Shown: positions 10,001-19,622, numbered from the stretch's first letter. The stretch is 64,000 nucleotides of DNA from JANSWP01 sp041941305 (GCA_041941305.1 JBGTQJ010000041.1:15554-79553), one strand, 5' to 3'. Notes: generated by a model from the sequence alone, not told the origin. Translations and numbers: made by a program.

Positions 10001-13000
10001 ATCAACCATATTTCCTGTCATGGCGAAGATGATGGACAAATTCAATTGACAATCAATGGCGGAAATGGCTTTAATACATTCAACTGGTCTGGTCCCACTC
10101 CTCTAGGAAATGTATCGACCGCAAATAATCTGAGTCCGGGGACTTATGATGTGACGGTTACGGATTCGAGGAATTGCACAGCTACAGGCAGCTATGCTGT
10201 AACCGAACCTCTGCTTTTAAATATTGAAGGAATTGTGCAAGCCACGACTTGTAGCGATACGGACGACGGGGAAATCGATCTTACTATTACTTCTTCCAAT
10301 CCCTATTCAGTGCTTTGGTCAAATGGTTCGACCGATGAAGATCAGACTGGCTTAACTGCTGGCATGTATACGGTTACTCTGACTTATAACAATAACTCCA
10401 ATTGTATCGCTGAAAAATCATTTGATGTGACTGCTTCCGCCCCTATTGTCATCAATCCCCAGGTAATGCATGATGACTGTGGAAACAATATGGGGCAAAT
10501 AATCCTGAATGCCAGTGGTGGAACCGGGACGCTAATGTTTGAATGGAGCAATGGAGCAAACACGCCAGATATTCAAAATTTAGCCGGAGGGGACTATACG
10601 GTCACCATTACAGATGAAAATTCCTGTACAAAATCAGAAACCATTCAGGTCACAACACCAGGCAGTGGTTTGGGGCTTGTTGGAGTCGCACAAAATATTT
10701 CCTGCTTTGGCTTTGGTGATGGTCAGATTTCCCTTTCAGTTTCGGGGGGGACAGGTCCTTATTCCTATAGTTGGGATAATGGTGCCGCCACCAGCTCAAT
10801 TATGGATTTATCAGCCGGAGTTTACCAGGTGACCATTTCTGATCATAATAATTGTACCATCACCGAATCCTATACGATTGATGAACCCGATATTATTATT
10901 ATCCAAGAAACGATACTAGATGTGCTTTGCTTTGGACAAGAAGATGGTTCCATTCAATTGAATGTGACCGGAGGAGGAGTACAGACTTATCAATTTAACT
11001 GGTCCAATGGTGCGACCAATAGTACTATTTCGCAATTAAGCGCCGGTAGTTACGATGTAACGGTAACCGGAAATATTGGATGCACCGCTACCGGAACTTA
11101 TGAAATAGCAGAACCAGCAGCACTGGCTGTTGATCCAGATGTGACAGAAGATTCCTGTTTTGAAGGTGTGGGTCAAATTATTTTGAATCCTTCTGGAGGA
11201 ACCGGAAATCCTTTGAGCGATTTTTCCTATACCTGGAGCAATCAGACCAATACTCAGGACAATCCCAATTTGACCCCTGGTGATTATTCTGTCACTGTAT
11301 CAGATTTGAACAATTGTACATTAACAGAAACAATTTCAGTGGGTGGTCCTTCCCAGCCCTTGGCAATCACTTATACGACCACAGATGCGAGTTGTCTGGA
11401 TTCAGAAGATGGTGGGGTGATGACCAATGTATCCGGAGGAGGCGCGCCTTTTTCTTATGAATGGAGCAATGGTTCATCTGATCAAAATTTATCAAACGTA
11501 CCAGCGGGTACTTATGCTGTAACTGTTACGAGTTCTAACAATTGTGTGGTTATGGAGGACAATATCATCATAGGAGAACCTCCAGCCATTAGTGTAATTG
11601 GAACCGAAAATGATATCTCCTGTAATGGAATGAATGATGGAAACATTAGCCTTGATGTCAGTGGAGGAGGTGTTCAAAGCTATCAATACAGTTGGTCGAA
11701 CGGGGCAAACACTCCAATTTTATCCTCATTGTCTGAGGGGAATTATACGGTGACGGTTACAGGAAATATTGGCTGCACCGCAGTAGCCTCTTTTTCAATA
11801 GCCGAGCCACCGGCTTTATTGGTCAATGGAACGCCTATTCACGGAACTTGTGGATTAACTGATGGCGCAATTGATTTAATGGTATCCGGAGGTACGCCAA
11901 ATTATTCCTTTAATTGGAGCAATGGTTCCAATTCAGAAGATCTCTCAAATCTTCCTGCCGGAAATTATTCGGTAACGGTTACCGATGATAATCAGTGTAG
12001 CCGTACTTTAAGTTTTGATATTGATGGACCGAGTTCTGAGTTGGATTTATCTTTTATTTCTTCAGATATCAGTTGTGCTGGTGATTTTGACGGCAGTATT
12101 GATGTTTCGGCTACAGGTGGAACGATGCCCTATCAATACAACTGGTCTAATGGCGCGACAACCGAAGATCTGGACAACCTGCCACCTGGTTCTTATTTTC
12201 TAACAGTTACAGACGCATCGGGATGTACAAAAACAACGACCGTTTCAATTACAGAACCCGATTTTCTGGGTATTACCGCCAACATACAGGATGCTTCAGT
12301 ACAAGGTGCCAGCGATGGTGCCATAGACATAACCATCACCGGAGGAACTCCTCCCTATTCTGCTCTCTGGATTTCAGGTCAGACGACTGAAGACTTAAAC
12401 AATGTCCCAAATGGGATGTACTCCGTCAGGGTAACTGATGCCAATGGTTGTCAAAAACAATCTTCCTTTTTTATTTCCTATCCTTCGGTTATTCAGGTTA
12501 TGGTTGATAAAACAGATGAAACCTGTGCCGGGCAAAATGATGGTTCAATTGACTTAACGGTTAGTGGAGGAGTCGCTCCTTATACTTTTATGTGGGAGAG
12601 TGGCCAAAGCTCAGAAGATATATCAGGTCTAATGCCTGGCGTATTTGAAGTAACCATACAAGACAATGGTGGAAATCAATTCATACAAGGCGTATTTATT
12701 GAAGCTGCCAATCCTTTTAACATCTTTTCTTCTGTGGTCAATAGTACATGTGCCAATCAGTCTGATGGTGCAATTGATATAACCATTTCAGGTGGTGAAA
12801 TGCCTTATTCTTTCAATTGGTCAAATGGAGCAAGTAGCGAGGACCTGACTGATATTCCAGGAGGAAGCTATGCCGTAACAGTAACAGATAATAACAATTG
12901 TTCACATACAATTACCTCTACTGTGACTGAACCTCAAGAATTGGTCATTTCTTTTGTACCCACCCATGTCACAGGGTTTGGTTTATTCAATGGAGCCATC

Positions 13001-16000
13001 GATTTAAGCATTGATGGTGGCACTGGACCTTATTCATTTGATTGGTCTTCCGGACAAATTACTGAAGATTTAAATGGCTTAAGTGCAGGAGACTATACGG
13101 TCACTGTTAACGATGGAAATGACTGTACAGCTTCCCAATTGATTACAATAGATGAGCCTCAACCTTTAATTATTGAATTTATAGTCACAGATATTTCTTG
13201 TTTTGGGCAAACTGACGGCGCAATCGACCTGACCATCTCAGGGGGTGTTTCCCCATATGAGTTTAATTGGTCAAATAGTTCTACATCAGAAGACCTGACC
13301 AATTTGGACAATGGGGTTTATCAGATCACGGTGACAGATACCAATGGGAATACCGCCGTTGAAGTTATTACAGTTACTGAACCTGACAATATCAGTTTAC
13401 AGGGTTTGGCACTGGATGTTCTTTGTAATGGCGGCTCTGATGGCGAAGTGGAATTGACCGTAAATGGAGGATCCGCTCCGTTTTCTTTTTCCTGGAGTCA
13501 TGGTGATACCAATCAAAACCCGGGAGATTTGGCGCCGGGCACTTATTTCGTAACAGTAACTGACGATAACGCTTGTACTGCAGAAGCCGGACCTTTTGTT
13601 ATTAATGAACCACCTGGGCTTGCATTGACCGTGGATGTGACTGATGTGAGTGGTTTTGGATTGTCAGATGGAATTATAGACTTGACAGTAAGCGGAGGGC
13701 AGGCACCAATCACCTTTTTATGGTCTTCCGGCAATATTTCTGAAGATTTAAATGGCATTCCTGCCGGAACTTATGGAGTGACGGTCTCAGATGTCAATTT
13801 GGTCTGTACCATCATTGATATGATTGCTGTCAATGAACCACCACAATTGTTGGTAAACACTGATGTCAACAATATTTCCTGCTTTGGGGAAAGTGATGGA
13901 GCTATTGATTTAACCGTTTCTGGCGGAGTACCTCCTTATGAATATTTTTGGAGCAATGGTTCTACAAATGAAGATTTGATGGGACTGGCAGCGGGTAGCT
14001 ATTCTTTTACAGTGACTGACAATAATGGAGTTATTTTTATGGAAACAGTTGAAGTTGAAGAGCCTTCAGAGTTGCAGATCTCCGGAACGCCATCTGATGT
14101 GCTTTGTTATGGAGAAGATAACGGTATGGTTGTGCTAACGGTTCAAGGTGGAACTACTCCTTACCAATTTGAATGGTCAAATGGCACGAATAATCAGGAT
14201 TTGCAAAATGCCAATGCTGGAAGTTATACGGTAACAGTGACTGATGGAGGCAATTGTACTGCTACAGCCGGGGCATTTGATATATCAGAACCCACTGAAA
14301 TAAATCTCACTTTGGACACAGAAGATGTTACTATAAATGGGCTGTCAGATGGTTCAATCAATTTGACCGTTTCAGGTGGTTCCGGAACCTATACTTATGA
14401 TTGGTCAACCGGCAATATTTCTGAAGATATCAACAACCTCTTTGCCGGAATTTACACAGTCACGGTAACAGACAATAATGGATGTACTTCTGTGGGCAAT
14501 GCAGAAATAACGGAGCCTGCTCTGCTCGATCTGTCTGCTGACGAATCTGATATTTCCTGCTTCGGATTAATGGATGGAGCTATTGATATAACCATGGTGG
14601 GTGGGACACCTCCTTATAACTATTCCTGGTCAAATGGCGCAGATTCTGAAGACTTATCCAACCTTTCTGTTGGGACTTATTCTCTAACAGTAACAGATAA
14701 TGCGGGTAGTACTTTGACTTTCAGTACCACAATTGAAGAGCCTGATGAATTGACCGTTCAGGGAATGGCTACAGATATTTTATGTAACGGGGAAATGACA
14801 GGTTCAATTGCAATTGATGTTTTTGGTGGTACGCCCCCTTATACCTTTAACTGGAGTAACGGGGAAACGGCAGAAGACCTCAGCAATTTGGGCATAGGGA
14901 ATTATTCAGTAACCGTCACAGACGAACGAGGCTGTACAACAATGGCAGGTCCATTTAATATTACCGAACCAAGTCCCTTGGACCTGACTTTTACGAAGAC
15001 AGATGTAAGTACCAATGGTGGAAATGATGGAACCATAGACTTGACCATAAGTGGTGGAATCCTTCCTTATTCATTTAATTGGTCAACGGGTCAATCTTTC
15101 GAAGATTTAAATAGCCTAACTGCCGGAACTTATTCTGTCACTGTAACTGATGATAATGGATGTACGATTACGCAGTCCATTGATATTACAGAACCTCAAT
15201 TATTGACACTTGATGCGTTAATATCAGATGTTTCCTGTGGAGGAGCTATGGATGGAAATATAGATTTAACGATTAGTGGAGGGGCTGTTCCATATATTTT
15301 TGAATGGTCAAATGGAGAAGATACCGAAGATATAACCAGTTTATCAGGAGGTATTTATGAAGTCACCGTTACGGATGATAATGGCAATAGCCTGACCGAT
15401 GTCTTCCAGGTGAATGAACCAATGCCGATTCAAATCATTGGAGATGCTATGGATGTGTCCTGCTTTGGGTTAAATGATGGAAGTGTGGATATTACAGTGA
15501 CCGGGGGTGATGGTTCCTATCAGTTTGATTGGTCAAATGGGACAACAGATGAAGATTTAAGTGATGTTTCTGCAGGTGACTATTCTGTAACTGTTACAGA
15601 TAATAATGGATGCACCGGAACCAACAATTTTACAATTAATGAACCTACTGAGATAACTATTTCTGGAACTACGAGTCCTGTAACTTGCGCAGGCAATGCA
15701 GATGGAGGAATTGACATCATAGTCACGGGGGGAAGTACACCTTATAATTTTGCCTGGTCAAGTGGTCATGCGACCGAAGATCTGATAAATGTTATTCAAG
15801 GAGACTATACGGTCACAGTTACAGACGATAATGGCTGCTCTGTATCGGAAATCTTTACAGTCAATGAAGCCAATCAGATATTATTGAATCCCACTGTAAC
15901 GGATGTTTCCTGCCAGGGGCAAGATGATGGCTCCATCAGTCTAGCGATAAGTGGTGGTACCGATCCTTTTTCCATTCTTTGGTCAAACGGACAAATAGAT

Positions 16001-16915
16001 GTTTCACAAATTACAGATTTGGACGGTGGGAATTACGGCGTTACGGTCACTGATGATAACAATTGTGTGGAAGAAGAATTGTATATGGTCATAGAGCCCG
16101 ATGCATTGATAATCAATGCGATTGTACAAGCCTCGGGGTGTTCTGGCACGAATAACGATGGATTTATCCAATTGAATACAAGTGGAGGTACTTTGCCATA
16201 TGCCTACATGTGGTCAAATAATGAGACTACTGAGAATGTAGGTAATTTAACTGTGGGCGATTATTCGGTTACCGTTTCAGATGCGAATCAATGTACCCAG
16301 AGTTTCAGTTTCAACGTTCAGGATTCTGAAGGATTTGCCATTGAAGCCCAATTTTTGGCTGCGACTCCTGCTTCTTCAGAACAAGATCTTCAATTTATTG
16401 ATGTTTCATTTCCAAAACCTCAAGGCTGGTTCTGGCATTTTGGAGATCCGGCTAATACAACCAGAACCAATCCAAACCCTGTTTTTGCCTATCCAAATGA
16501 CCCGCTGGAGTCCATTTCATTCTACAATGCAAAATTGGTAGTAGAAAATTCATTTTGCCGGGATTCCATGATTAAGGTCATCGAAATCATCAATCAGCTT
16601 GAACTCAATGAAGAGGAGAATGATGAACAGTTTATCGGGTTGAAACCGGATTTCCTGAAATGGAAGAGTTTCCCAAATCCAACAGATGATATTTTGTTTG
16701 TTGAAATCAACTTGAATCAACCCAGCCCCGTTCAAATTCGATTGTTTGATATTTCCGGGAAAGAACTATACAGGCAAGATTTTGAAGGAAATAGTTTTTA
16801 TTCCACCTATATAGAAACTGGCAATATACCTGAAGGAAGTTATTTACTCAATGCAACAATTAAAGGCGGACCACAAAAATCAACGTTAATAGTCATTAGT
16901 CACCCAGGTTATTGA
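7070..16915 (+). CDS. Giant SprB-repeat cell-surface adhesin with T9SS sorting domain
   Basis: About 3281 residues from the ATG at 7070, which gives the signal peptide MRKACFLGCLFIWIFGVPAF; in-frame ATGs at 7004 and 7028 are alternatives. After a unique N-terminal region of about 360 residues, I count roughly 36 repeats of about 75-80 residues. The first three are Ig-like; the other 33 or so fit the SprB repeat pattern, with motifs such as DGAIDLTVSGG, PYSFNWSNG, TEDLSNL and YSVTVTDDNGCT. Near the C-terminus is a PKD-like domain with WFWHFGD. The last 80 residues (FPNPTDDILFVEI to the end) form a type A T9SS sorting domain, so it should pass the outer membrane through the secretion system encoded at 48.8-54.8 kb. 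SprB in Flavobacterium is the mobile adhesin of gliding. Whether this protein serves gliding, attachment or filament cohesion cannot be read from sequence. Confidence 0.92.
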   Translation: MRKACFLGCLFIWIFGVPAFNQTPILYIKDVSVAVCNDVDITVMGDVESDVNEAGKGLLFSVDYDPNSGSFIGLPGNFRVSGNITNTGAEHFFDDSGDFSNTILNGTTQQTISGSGDVNFHGLTIDNPASVLLQREISFSDKLDFLQGNLDLNNHHLNAVMEVNGLWGTNIFGDSHDDPIILNEDQTKRIFGSTEVRLGSTGMLASYMDSNGKNIIGLGATLSQLGMTNISLDRGHTNQAMFGGNSISRYFDIRSTGVGQNPSTFDFQYMDQHDLSGNAEDDLSFFKNTIGTDPNSGVTGSWESESIDNLDIANDLATDDSVDPLTDYRHTLYPCEPATFVVEGTIGNNPPQSGVMDACVDQQVVLDCSNLVVNGTPTFLWSTSETTQMITVESNSPGIITYSVTVTDGNGCTSLGAIDIDWRSLPTVLFDTNVYPDTTFLCEDNVLTLVPIVSQDVATYLWSTGSTLNTLAITGNGSNLLETYSVTVTNDFGCSASASVDVFQVPEPEVDLGPNVTQCDGGTVTLSPGPQPSGYTYLWSNGSNANSITVALTGEYGVTITTPTTPACKNNDSLEVFISDINLAFSVDDVDCFGNSNGFIDLTVNDGIEPYQFNWTGPNNFSSNNEDLPGLSAGNYNVTVTDAIGCTENGLSPVLEPDELVFASIIVVQDSCGMGTGALTAIGDGGTTPYSFSWSNNHNGPSITNLAAGTYFVTMTDANDCVKSTVATVTGPGSLLDASLTITEISCNLADDGKIEVVANGGTPPYTYQWSKNFQAFGGTANVIENLAPGLYGVTVTDMYNCTFTLSQQLTEPDPIIILPDGPEIDVTCFGGDDGAINTTITASDPFGILWSNGLTTEDISNLTAGIYTVTVTYNENPNCTEIRAFEVSEPLEIHITQENIVHDYCLDNNGSIAINAGGGTGLLSYEWSNGEITPTISNLAPDDYTVTITDEHACTKEFIYEVEGSLTGQPLQIDESINHISCHGEDDGQIQLTINGGNGFNTFNWSGPTPLGNVSTANNLSPGTYDVTVTDSRNCTATGSYAVTEPLLLNIEGIVQATTCSDTDDGEIDLTITSSNPYSVLWSNGSTDEDQTGLTAGMYTVTLTYNNNSNCIAEKSFDVTASAPIVINPQVMHDDCGNNMGQIILNASGGTGTLMFEWSNGANTPDIQNLAGGDYTVTITDENSCTKSETIQVTTPGSGLGLVGVAQNISCFGFGDGQISLSVSGGTGPYSYSWDNGAATSSIMDLSAGVYQVTISDHNNCTITESYTIDEPDIIIIQETILDVLCFGQEDGSIQLNVTGGGVQTYQFNWSNGATNSTISQLSAGSYDVTVTGNIGCTATGTYEIAEPAALAVDPDVTEDSCFEGVGQIILNPSGGTGNPLSDFSYTWSNQTNTQDNPNLTPGDYSVTVSDLNNCTLTETISVGGPSQPLAITYTTTDASCLDSEDGGVMTNVSGGGAPFSYEWSNGSSDQNLSNVPAGTYAVTVTSSNNCVVMEDNIIIGEPPAISVIGTENDISCNGMNDGNISLDVSGGGVQSYQYSWSNGANTPILSSLSEGNYTVTVTGNIGCTAVASFSIAEPPALLVNGTPIHGTCGLTDGAIDLMVSGGTPNYSFNWSNGSNSEDLSNLPAGNYSVTVTDDNQCSRTLSFDIDGPSSELDLSFISSDISCAGDFDGSIDVSATGGTMPYQYNWSNGATTEDLDNLPPGSYFLTVTDASGCTKTTTVSITEPDFLGITANIQDASVQGASDGAIDITITGGTPPYSALWISGQTTEDLNNVPNGMYSVRVTDANGCQKQSSFFISYPSVIQVMVDKTDETCAGQNDGSIDLTVSGGVAPYTFMWESGQSSEDISGLMPGVFEVTIQDNGGNQFIQGVFIEAANPFNIFSSVVNSTCANQSDGAIDITISGGEMPYSFNWSNGASSEDLTDIPGGSYAVTVTDNNNCSHTITSTVTEPQELVISFVPTHVTGFGLFNGAIDLSIDGGTGPYSFDWSSGQITEDLNGLSAGDYTVTVNDGNDCTASQLITIDEPQPLIIEFIVTDISCFGQTDGAIDLTISGGVSPYEFNWSNSSTSEDLTNLDNGVYQITVTDTNGNTAVEVITVTEPDNISLQGLALDVLCNGGSDGEVELTVNGGSAPFSFSWSHGDTNQNPGDLAPGTYFVTVTDDNACTAEAGPFVINEPPGLALTVDVTDVSGFGLSDGIIDLTVSGGQAPITFLWSSGNISEDLNGIPAGTYGVTVSDVNLVCTIIDMIAVNEPPQLLVNTDVNNISCFGESDGAIDLTVSGGVPPYEYFWSNGSTNEDLMGLAAGSYSFTVTDNNGVIFMETVEVEEPSELQISGTPSDVLCYGEDNGMVVLTVQGGTTPYQFEWSNGTNNQDLQNANAGSYTVTVTDGGNCTATAGAFDISEPTEINLTLDTEDVTINGLSDGSINLTVSGGSGTYTYDWSTGNISEDINNLFAGIYTVTVTDNNGCTSVGNAEITEPALLDLSADESDISCFGLMDGAIDITMVGGTPPYNYSWSNGADSEDLSNLSVGTYSLTVTDNAGSTLTFSTTIEEPDELTVQGMATDILCNGEMTGSIAIDVFGGTPPYTFNWSNGETAEDLSNLGIGNYSVTVTDERGCTTMAGPFNITEPSPLDLTFTKTDVSTNGGNDGTIDLTISGGILPYSFNWSTGQSFEDLNSLTAGTYSVTVTDDNGCTITQSIDITEPQLLTLDALISDVSCGGAMDGNIDLTISGGAVPYIFEWSNGEDTEDITSLSGGIYEVTVTDDNGNSLTDVFQVNEPMPIQIIGDAMDVSCFGLNDGSVDITVTGGDGSYQFDWSNGTTDEDLSDVSAGDYSVTVTDNNGCTGTNNFTINEPTEITISGTTSPVTCAGNADGGIDIIVTGGSTPYNFAWSSGHATEDLINVIQGDYTVTVTDDNGCSVSEIFTVNEANQILLNPTVTDVSCQGQDDGSISLAISGGTDPFSILWSNGQIDVSQITDLDGGNYGVTVTDDNNCVEEELYMVIEPDALIINAIVQASGCSGTNNDGFIQLNTSGGTLPYAYMWSNNETTENVGNLTVGDYSVTVSDANQCTQSFSFNVQDSEGFAIEAQFLAATPASSEQDLQFIDVSFPKPQGWFWHFGDPANTTRTNPNPVFAYPNDPLESISFYNAKLVVENSFCRDSMIKVIEIINQLELNEEENDEQFIGLKPDFLKWKSFPNPTDDILFVEINLNQPSPVQIRLFDISGKELYRQDFEGNSFYSTYIETGNIPEGSYLLNATIKGGPQKSTLIVISHPGY

Positions 16916-17058
16916 TATTGTTATTTAGAGCCTTTAGTTGCATCTATCATGTACCAAAAAACAAAGCCATGATAGACAAGTAATTCCACCAAGACTTTGC
17001 GACAAGAATACCACAAAGACATTAATTGAGTTTAATAAACACCTTATGTTTAAGTAAA

Positions 17059-17080
17059 TTGATAATCAATCGATTATCAA
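17059..17080. repeat. Hairpin-forming inverted repeat
   Basis: TTGATAATC / GATTATCAA arms with a 4-base loop, extendable by two A-T pairs, in the gap between the SprB-repeat gene and tRNA-Asn. It lacks a T-run, so it is not a canonical terminator; function unknown. The rest of 16916-17142 shows nothing recognisable. Confidence 0.5.
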
Positions 17081-17142
17081 TTGCAACATTTATGAGAGTA
17101 ATTTAAAAAGTCAGCAAAGACTTCCATTTATTGTACCCAAAC

Positions 17143-17181
17143 AAAAAATGCCCGATACAACACAATGTATATCAGGCATTT
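17143..17181 (-). terminator. Intrinsic terminator of tRNA-Asn
   Basis: On the minus strand, AAATGCC...GTATC-GGGCATTT forms a stem followed by a T-run, beginning about 5 bases past the tRNA 3' end. Confidence 0.75.
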
Positions 17182-17185
17182 AGAG

Positions 17186-17259
17186 CGCCCCCACAAGGAC
17201 TTGAACCTTGGACCTACGGATTAACAGTCCGCCGCTCTAACCAGCTGAGCTATGGAGGC
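17186..17259 (-). tRNA. tRNA-Asn (GTT)
   Basis: The minus strand folds as a complete cloverleaf: acceptor GCCTCCA pairs with TGGGGGC (one G-T pair), the D-arm contains AGCTCAGCTGGTTAGAGC, the anticodon loop is CTGTTAA with anticodon GTT, and the T-loop is GGTTCAAGTCC. The discriminator base is G and CCA is not encoded. The length is 74 nt. Confidence 0.97.
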
Positions 17260-17322
17260 TAATTGATGGTTGAAATTCAACTATCTTTTATGTAAATGAT
17301 GCTCCTTCTTCAAAAAGCGGTG

Positions 17323-17330
17323 CAAATTTA
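17323..17330 (-). promoter_or_regulatory. Promoter -7 element for tRNA-Asn
   Basis: The minus strand reads TAAATTTG, an exact match to the Bacteroidota TAnnTTTG element, 63 bases upstream of the tRNA 5' end. Confidence 0.55.
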
Positions 17331-17462
17331 TACTATTCGAAATAAAAGTGCAATCTTTGGGCGAAATTTTTGAAAAAACATTTCATTTTTCTTTAATCGT
17401 ATTTCTAATCAACTGACAATCAACTCTTTACATTTACAGATTTATTCGAAAAAATTGAGCAT

Positions 17463-18383
17463 ATGAGCTTATTGACAGTAGGAACTGTTGCTTTTGACCA
17501 AATTGAAACGCCTTTGGGAAAGGCTGAGAAAATTGTTGGAGGTGCTGCTACTTATATCGCACTGGCTGCTTCCCATTTTGCACCTAAAATAAACCTGGTT
17601 TCTGTGATTGGGGATGACTTTCCTCAAGAGGAATTGAACTATCTTACTTCCATCGGAGTAGATTTGGAGGGTCTTCAGGTCAAAGAGGGAGAAAAATCTT
17701 TCTTCTGGGCAGGTCGCTACCACAACAACATGAATGAACGCGATACGCTAGATACTCAACTCAATGTTTTGGCTGATTTTGATCCTGTACTACCAGATAG
17801 TTATAAAGATTCCGAATTTCTGATGTTGGGCAATCTCACGCCTTCTGTTCAAAAGCGGGTTATAGAACAAATGAACAAACGTCCAAAGCTTATTGCAATG
17901 GACACCATGAATTTTTGGATGGACTCCGCTATGGACAGCCTGAAGGAGGTCATTGCAATGATAGATGTCTTAGTCATTAATGATGAAGAAGCAAGACAGC
18001 TTTCCGGAGAATATTCTCTGGTTAAGGCAGCTAAAAACATCCTGGATCTGGGCCCAAAATACCTGGTCATCAAAAAAGGAGAACATGGAGCCCTTTTGTT
18101 TTATGGAGAAAAAATATTCTTTGCTCCCGCCCTTCCACTAGCTGAAGTTTTTGACCCAACAGGAGCTGGAGACACTTTCGCTGGTGGATTTGTAGGCTAC
18201 CTTGCTCAGTCTGGGGATACTTCATTCGACAACATGAAACGTGCAGTCATTTTTGGCTCCGCAATGGCTTCTTTCTGTGTGGAAAAATTTGGAATTGAAA
18301 GATTGAAGGGATTGACGCATATTGATATTAAGAATCGCGTGTCGAAGTTTGTACAGTTAGTGAATTTTGATGCCCGAATTTGA
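17463..18383 (+). CDS. PfkB-family carbohydrate/nucleoside kinase
   Basis: A 306-residue ribokinase-fold kinase that should transfer phosphate from ATP to a sugar or nucleoside. The N-terminal segment has VGGAATYIALAASHF (residues about 25-39), the PfkB signature 1 region. The C-terminal signature 2, DPTGAGDTFAGGF, lies at 231-243, with Asp237 of GAGD as the expected catalytic base and the anion hole formed by the Gly residues. Its length is typical of the family. The substrate cannot be assigned; adenosine-kinase-like or fructokinase-like activity are both possible. It stands alone on the plus strand, followed by an inverted-repeat spacer and convergent rlmN. Confidence 0.9.
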   Translation: MSLLTVGTVAFDQIETPLGKAEKIVGGAATYIALAASHFAPKINLVSVIGDDFPQEELNYLTSIGVDLEGLQVKEGEKSFFWAGRYHNNMNERDTLDTQLNVLADFDPVLPDSYKDSEFLMLGNLTPSVQKRVIEQMNKRPKLIAMDTMNFWMDSAMDSLKEVIAMIDVLVINDEEARQLSGEYSLVKAAKNILDLGPKYLVIKKGEHGALLFYGEKIFFAPALPLAEVFDPTGAGDTFAGGFVGYLAQSGDTSFDNMKRAVIFGSAMASFCVEKFGIERLKGLTHIDIKNRVSKFVQLVNFDARI

Positions 18384-18393
18384 GAGTTGAGGC

Positions 18394-18505
18394 CGCTTCG
18401 CTTTGGAGACCACCTTGTTGTCGGATCGCTTCGCTGTCAGACTTTAGACCATTTCATTGTCAGACCATCTGACAACAAAGCGATCCAAAGTCCCAAAGCG
18501 AAGCG
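18394..18505. repeat. Inverted-repeat spacer between PfkB gene and rlmN
   Basis: CGCTTCGCTTTGG (18394-18406) is matched exactly by its reverse complement at 18493-18505. Inside, GTTGTCGGATCGCTT-like sequence also recurs inverted as GACAACAAAGCGATCC. It is probably a non-coding palindromic repeat in the gap between convergent genes, perhaps serving as a bidirectional terminator. Confidence 0.65.
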
Positions 18506-18509
18506 ATTC

Positions 18510-19562
18510 TTAATCCTTATTCGCCAACTGCCCACAAGCGGCATCGATATCTTTGCCTCTACTCCTCCGCACAGTCACCATGACCCTTCTATCTATCAAA
18601 TACTTCGCAAATTCATCAATGGCATTTTCAGAAGATTTTGTGAATGAAACGCCCTCCACCGGATTGTATTCGATGATATTGACTCTTACAGGAAATGATT
18701 TGCATAAGCCGACCAATTTGGCAGCATCTTCCAAACCATCATTGAAATTCTGGAAAGCGATGTATTCGTAGCTGATGCGATTGCCTGTCGTTTTATAAAA
18801 ATATTTCAAGGCATCCATCAAAATGGCGAGGTTGTTTTGCTCATTAATGGGCATGATTTCATTTCGTTTTTCGTCGTCAGCAGCGTGCAGTGACAATGCA
18901 AGATTGAATTTCACTTTATCATCTGCCAGTCTTTTGATCATTTTTGCAATCCCGGCTGTGCTGACAGTGATGCGCTTCGGAGACATATTCAATCCTTCTG
19001 GAGAAGTGATATGCTCTACACTTTTCAATACATTATTATAGGCCAGAAGTGGCTCCCCCATGCCCATGTACACAATATTGGTAAGTGGATGGTCAAAATG
19101 CTCCAAAGACTGTTGATTGACCAAAACGACTTGATCGTATATTTCTGCTGCATCCAGGTTGCGCAGCCTTTTCATTTTTCCGGTAGCACAAAATTTACAA
19201 GATAAACTGCACCCAACCTGACTGGAAACACAAACGGTGAATCGTCTATCCCTTGGAACAGGAATTAACACGGATTCAATCAAATGCCCATCGTGTAAAA
19301 CAAACCGCGATTTGATGGTGCCATCCAGACTTTTTTGCACTTTATCTGTCTGTATACAATTAATCGTAAATTTTTCGGAAAGTTGCTGCCGCATACTCTT
19401 GGAAAGATTGGTCATTTCATCAAAACTACGGGCACTCTTTTGCCAAAGCCATTCATAGATCTGCTTCGCGCGAAATTTCTTTTCCCCCAACCCAAGAATC
19501 ATCTCTTCAAGCTCTGCTTTTGACAATTTTCGAATATCCTTTTTGGTCTCTATTGCAATCAT
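18510..19562 (-). CDS. rlmN: 23S rRNA (A2503-C2)/tRNA (A37-C2) methyltransferase RlmN
   Basis: A radical-SAM enzyme of 350 residues that methylates C2 of A2503 in 23S rRNA and A37 in some tRNAs. The iron-sulfur cluster motif is CSLSCKFC, with Cys at 118, 122 and 125. The second methyl-carrier Cys is near the C-terminus, Cys343 in AACGQL. The family landmarks GMGEPLLAYNNVLKSV and SLHAADDEKRNEIMP are present. I chose the ATG at 19562 (MIAIETKK); the frame is open 24 codons further, but those would cover the promoter. A TATTTTTG -7 element lies only 4 bases before this ATG, suggesting a leaderless transcript. It is divergent from the DUF1684 gene. Confidence 0.97.
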   Translation of the reverse strand: MIAIETKKDIRKLSKAELEEMILGLGEKKFRAKQIYEWLWQKSARSFDEMTNLSKSMRQQLSEKFTINCIQTDKVQKSLDGTIKSRFVLHDGHLIESVLIPVPRDRRFTVCVSSQVGCSLSCKFCATGKMKRLRNLDAAEIYDQVVLVNQQSLEHFDHPLTNIVYMGMGEPLLAYNNVLKSVEHITSPEGLNMSPKRITVSTAGIAKMIKRLADDKVKFNLALSLHAADDEKRNEIMPINEQNNLAILMDALKYFYKTTGNRISYEYIAFQNFNDGLEDAAKLVGLCKSFPVRVNIIEYNPVEGVSFTKSSENAIDEFAKYLIDRRVMVTVRRSRGKDIDAACGQLANKD

Positions 19563-19566
19563 GCTG

Positions 19567-19574
19567 CAAAAATA
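19567..19574 (-). promoter_or_regulatory. Promoter -7 element for rlmN, leaderless arrangement
   Basis: The minus strand reads TATTTTTG (matching TAnnTTTG), then four bases and the rlmN ATG, so transcription should begin at or very near the start codon. Confidence 0.55.
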
Positions 19575-19622
19575 GGAAAAGAGGAAGATGGAATTTTTAC
19601 TTTTGCTAAAAAACAATTTCCA

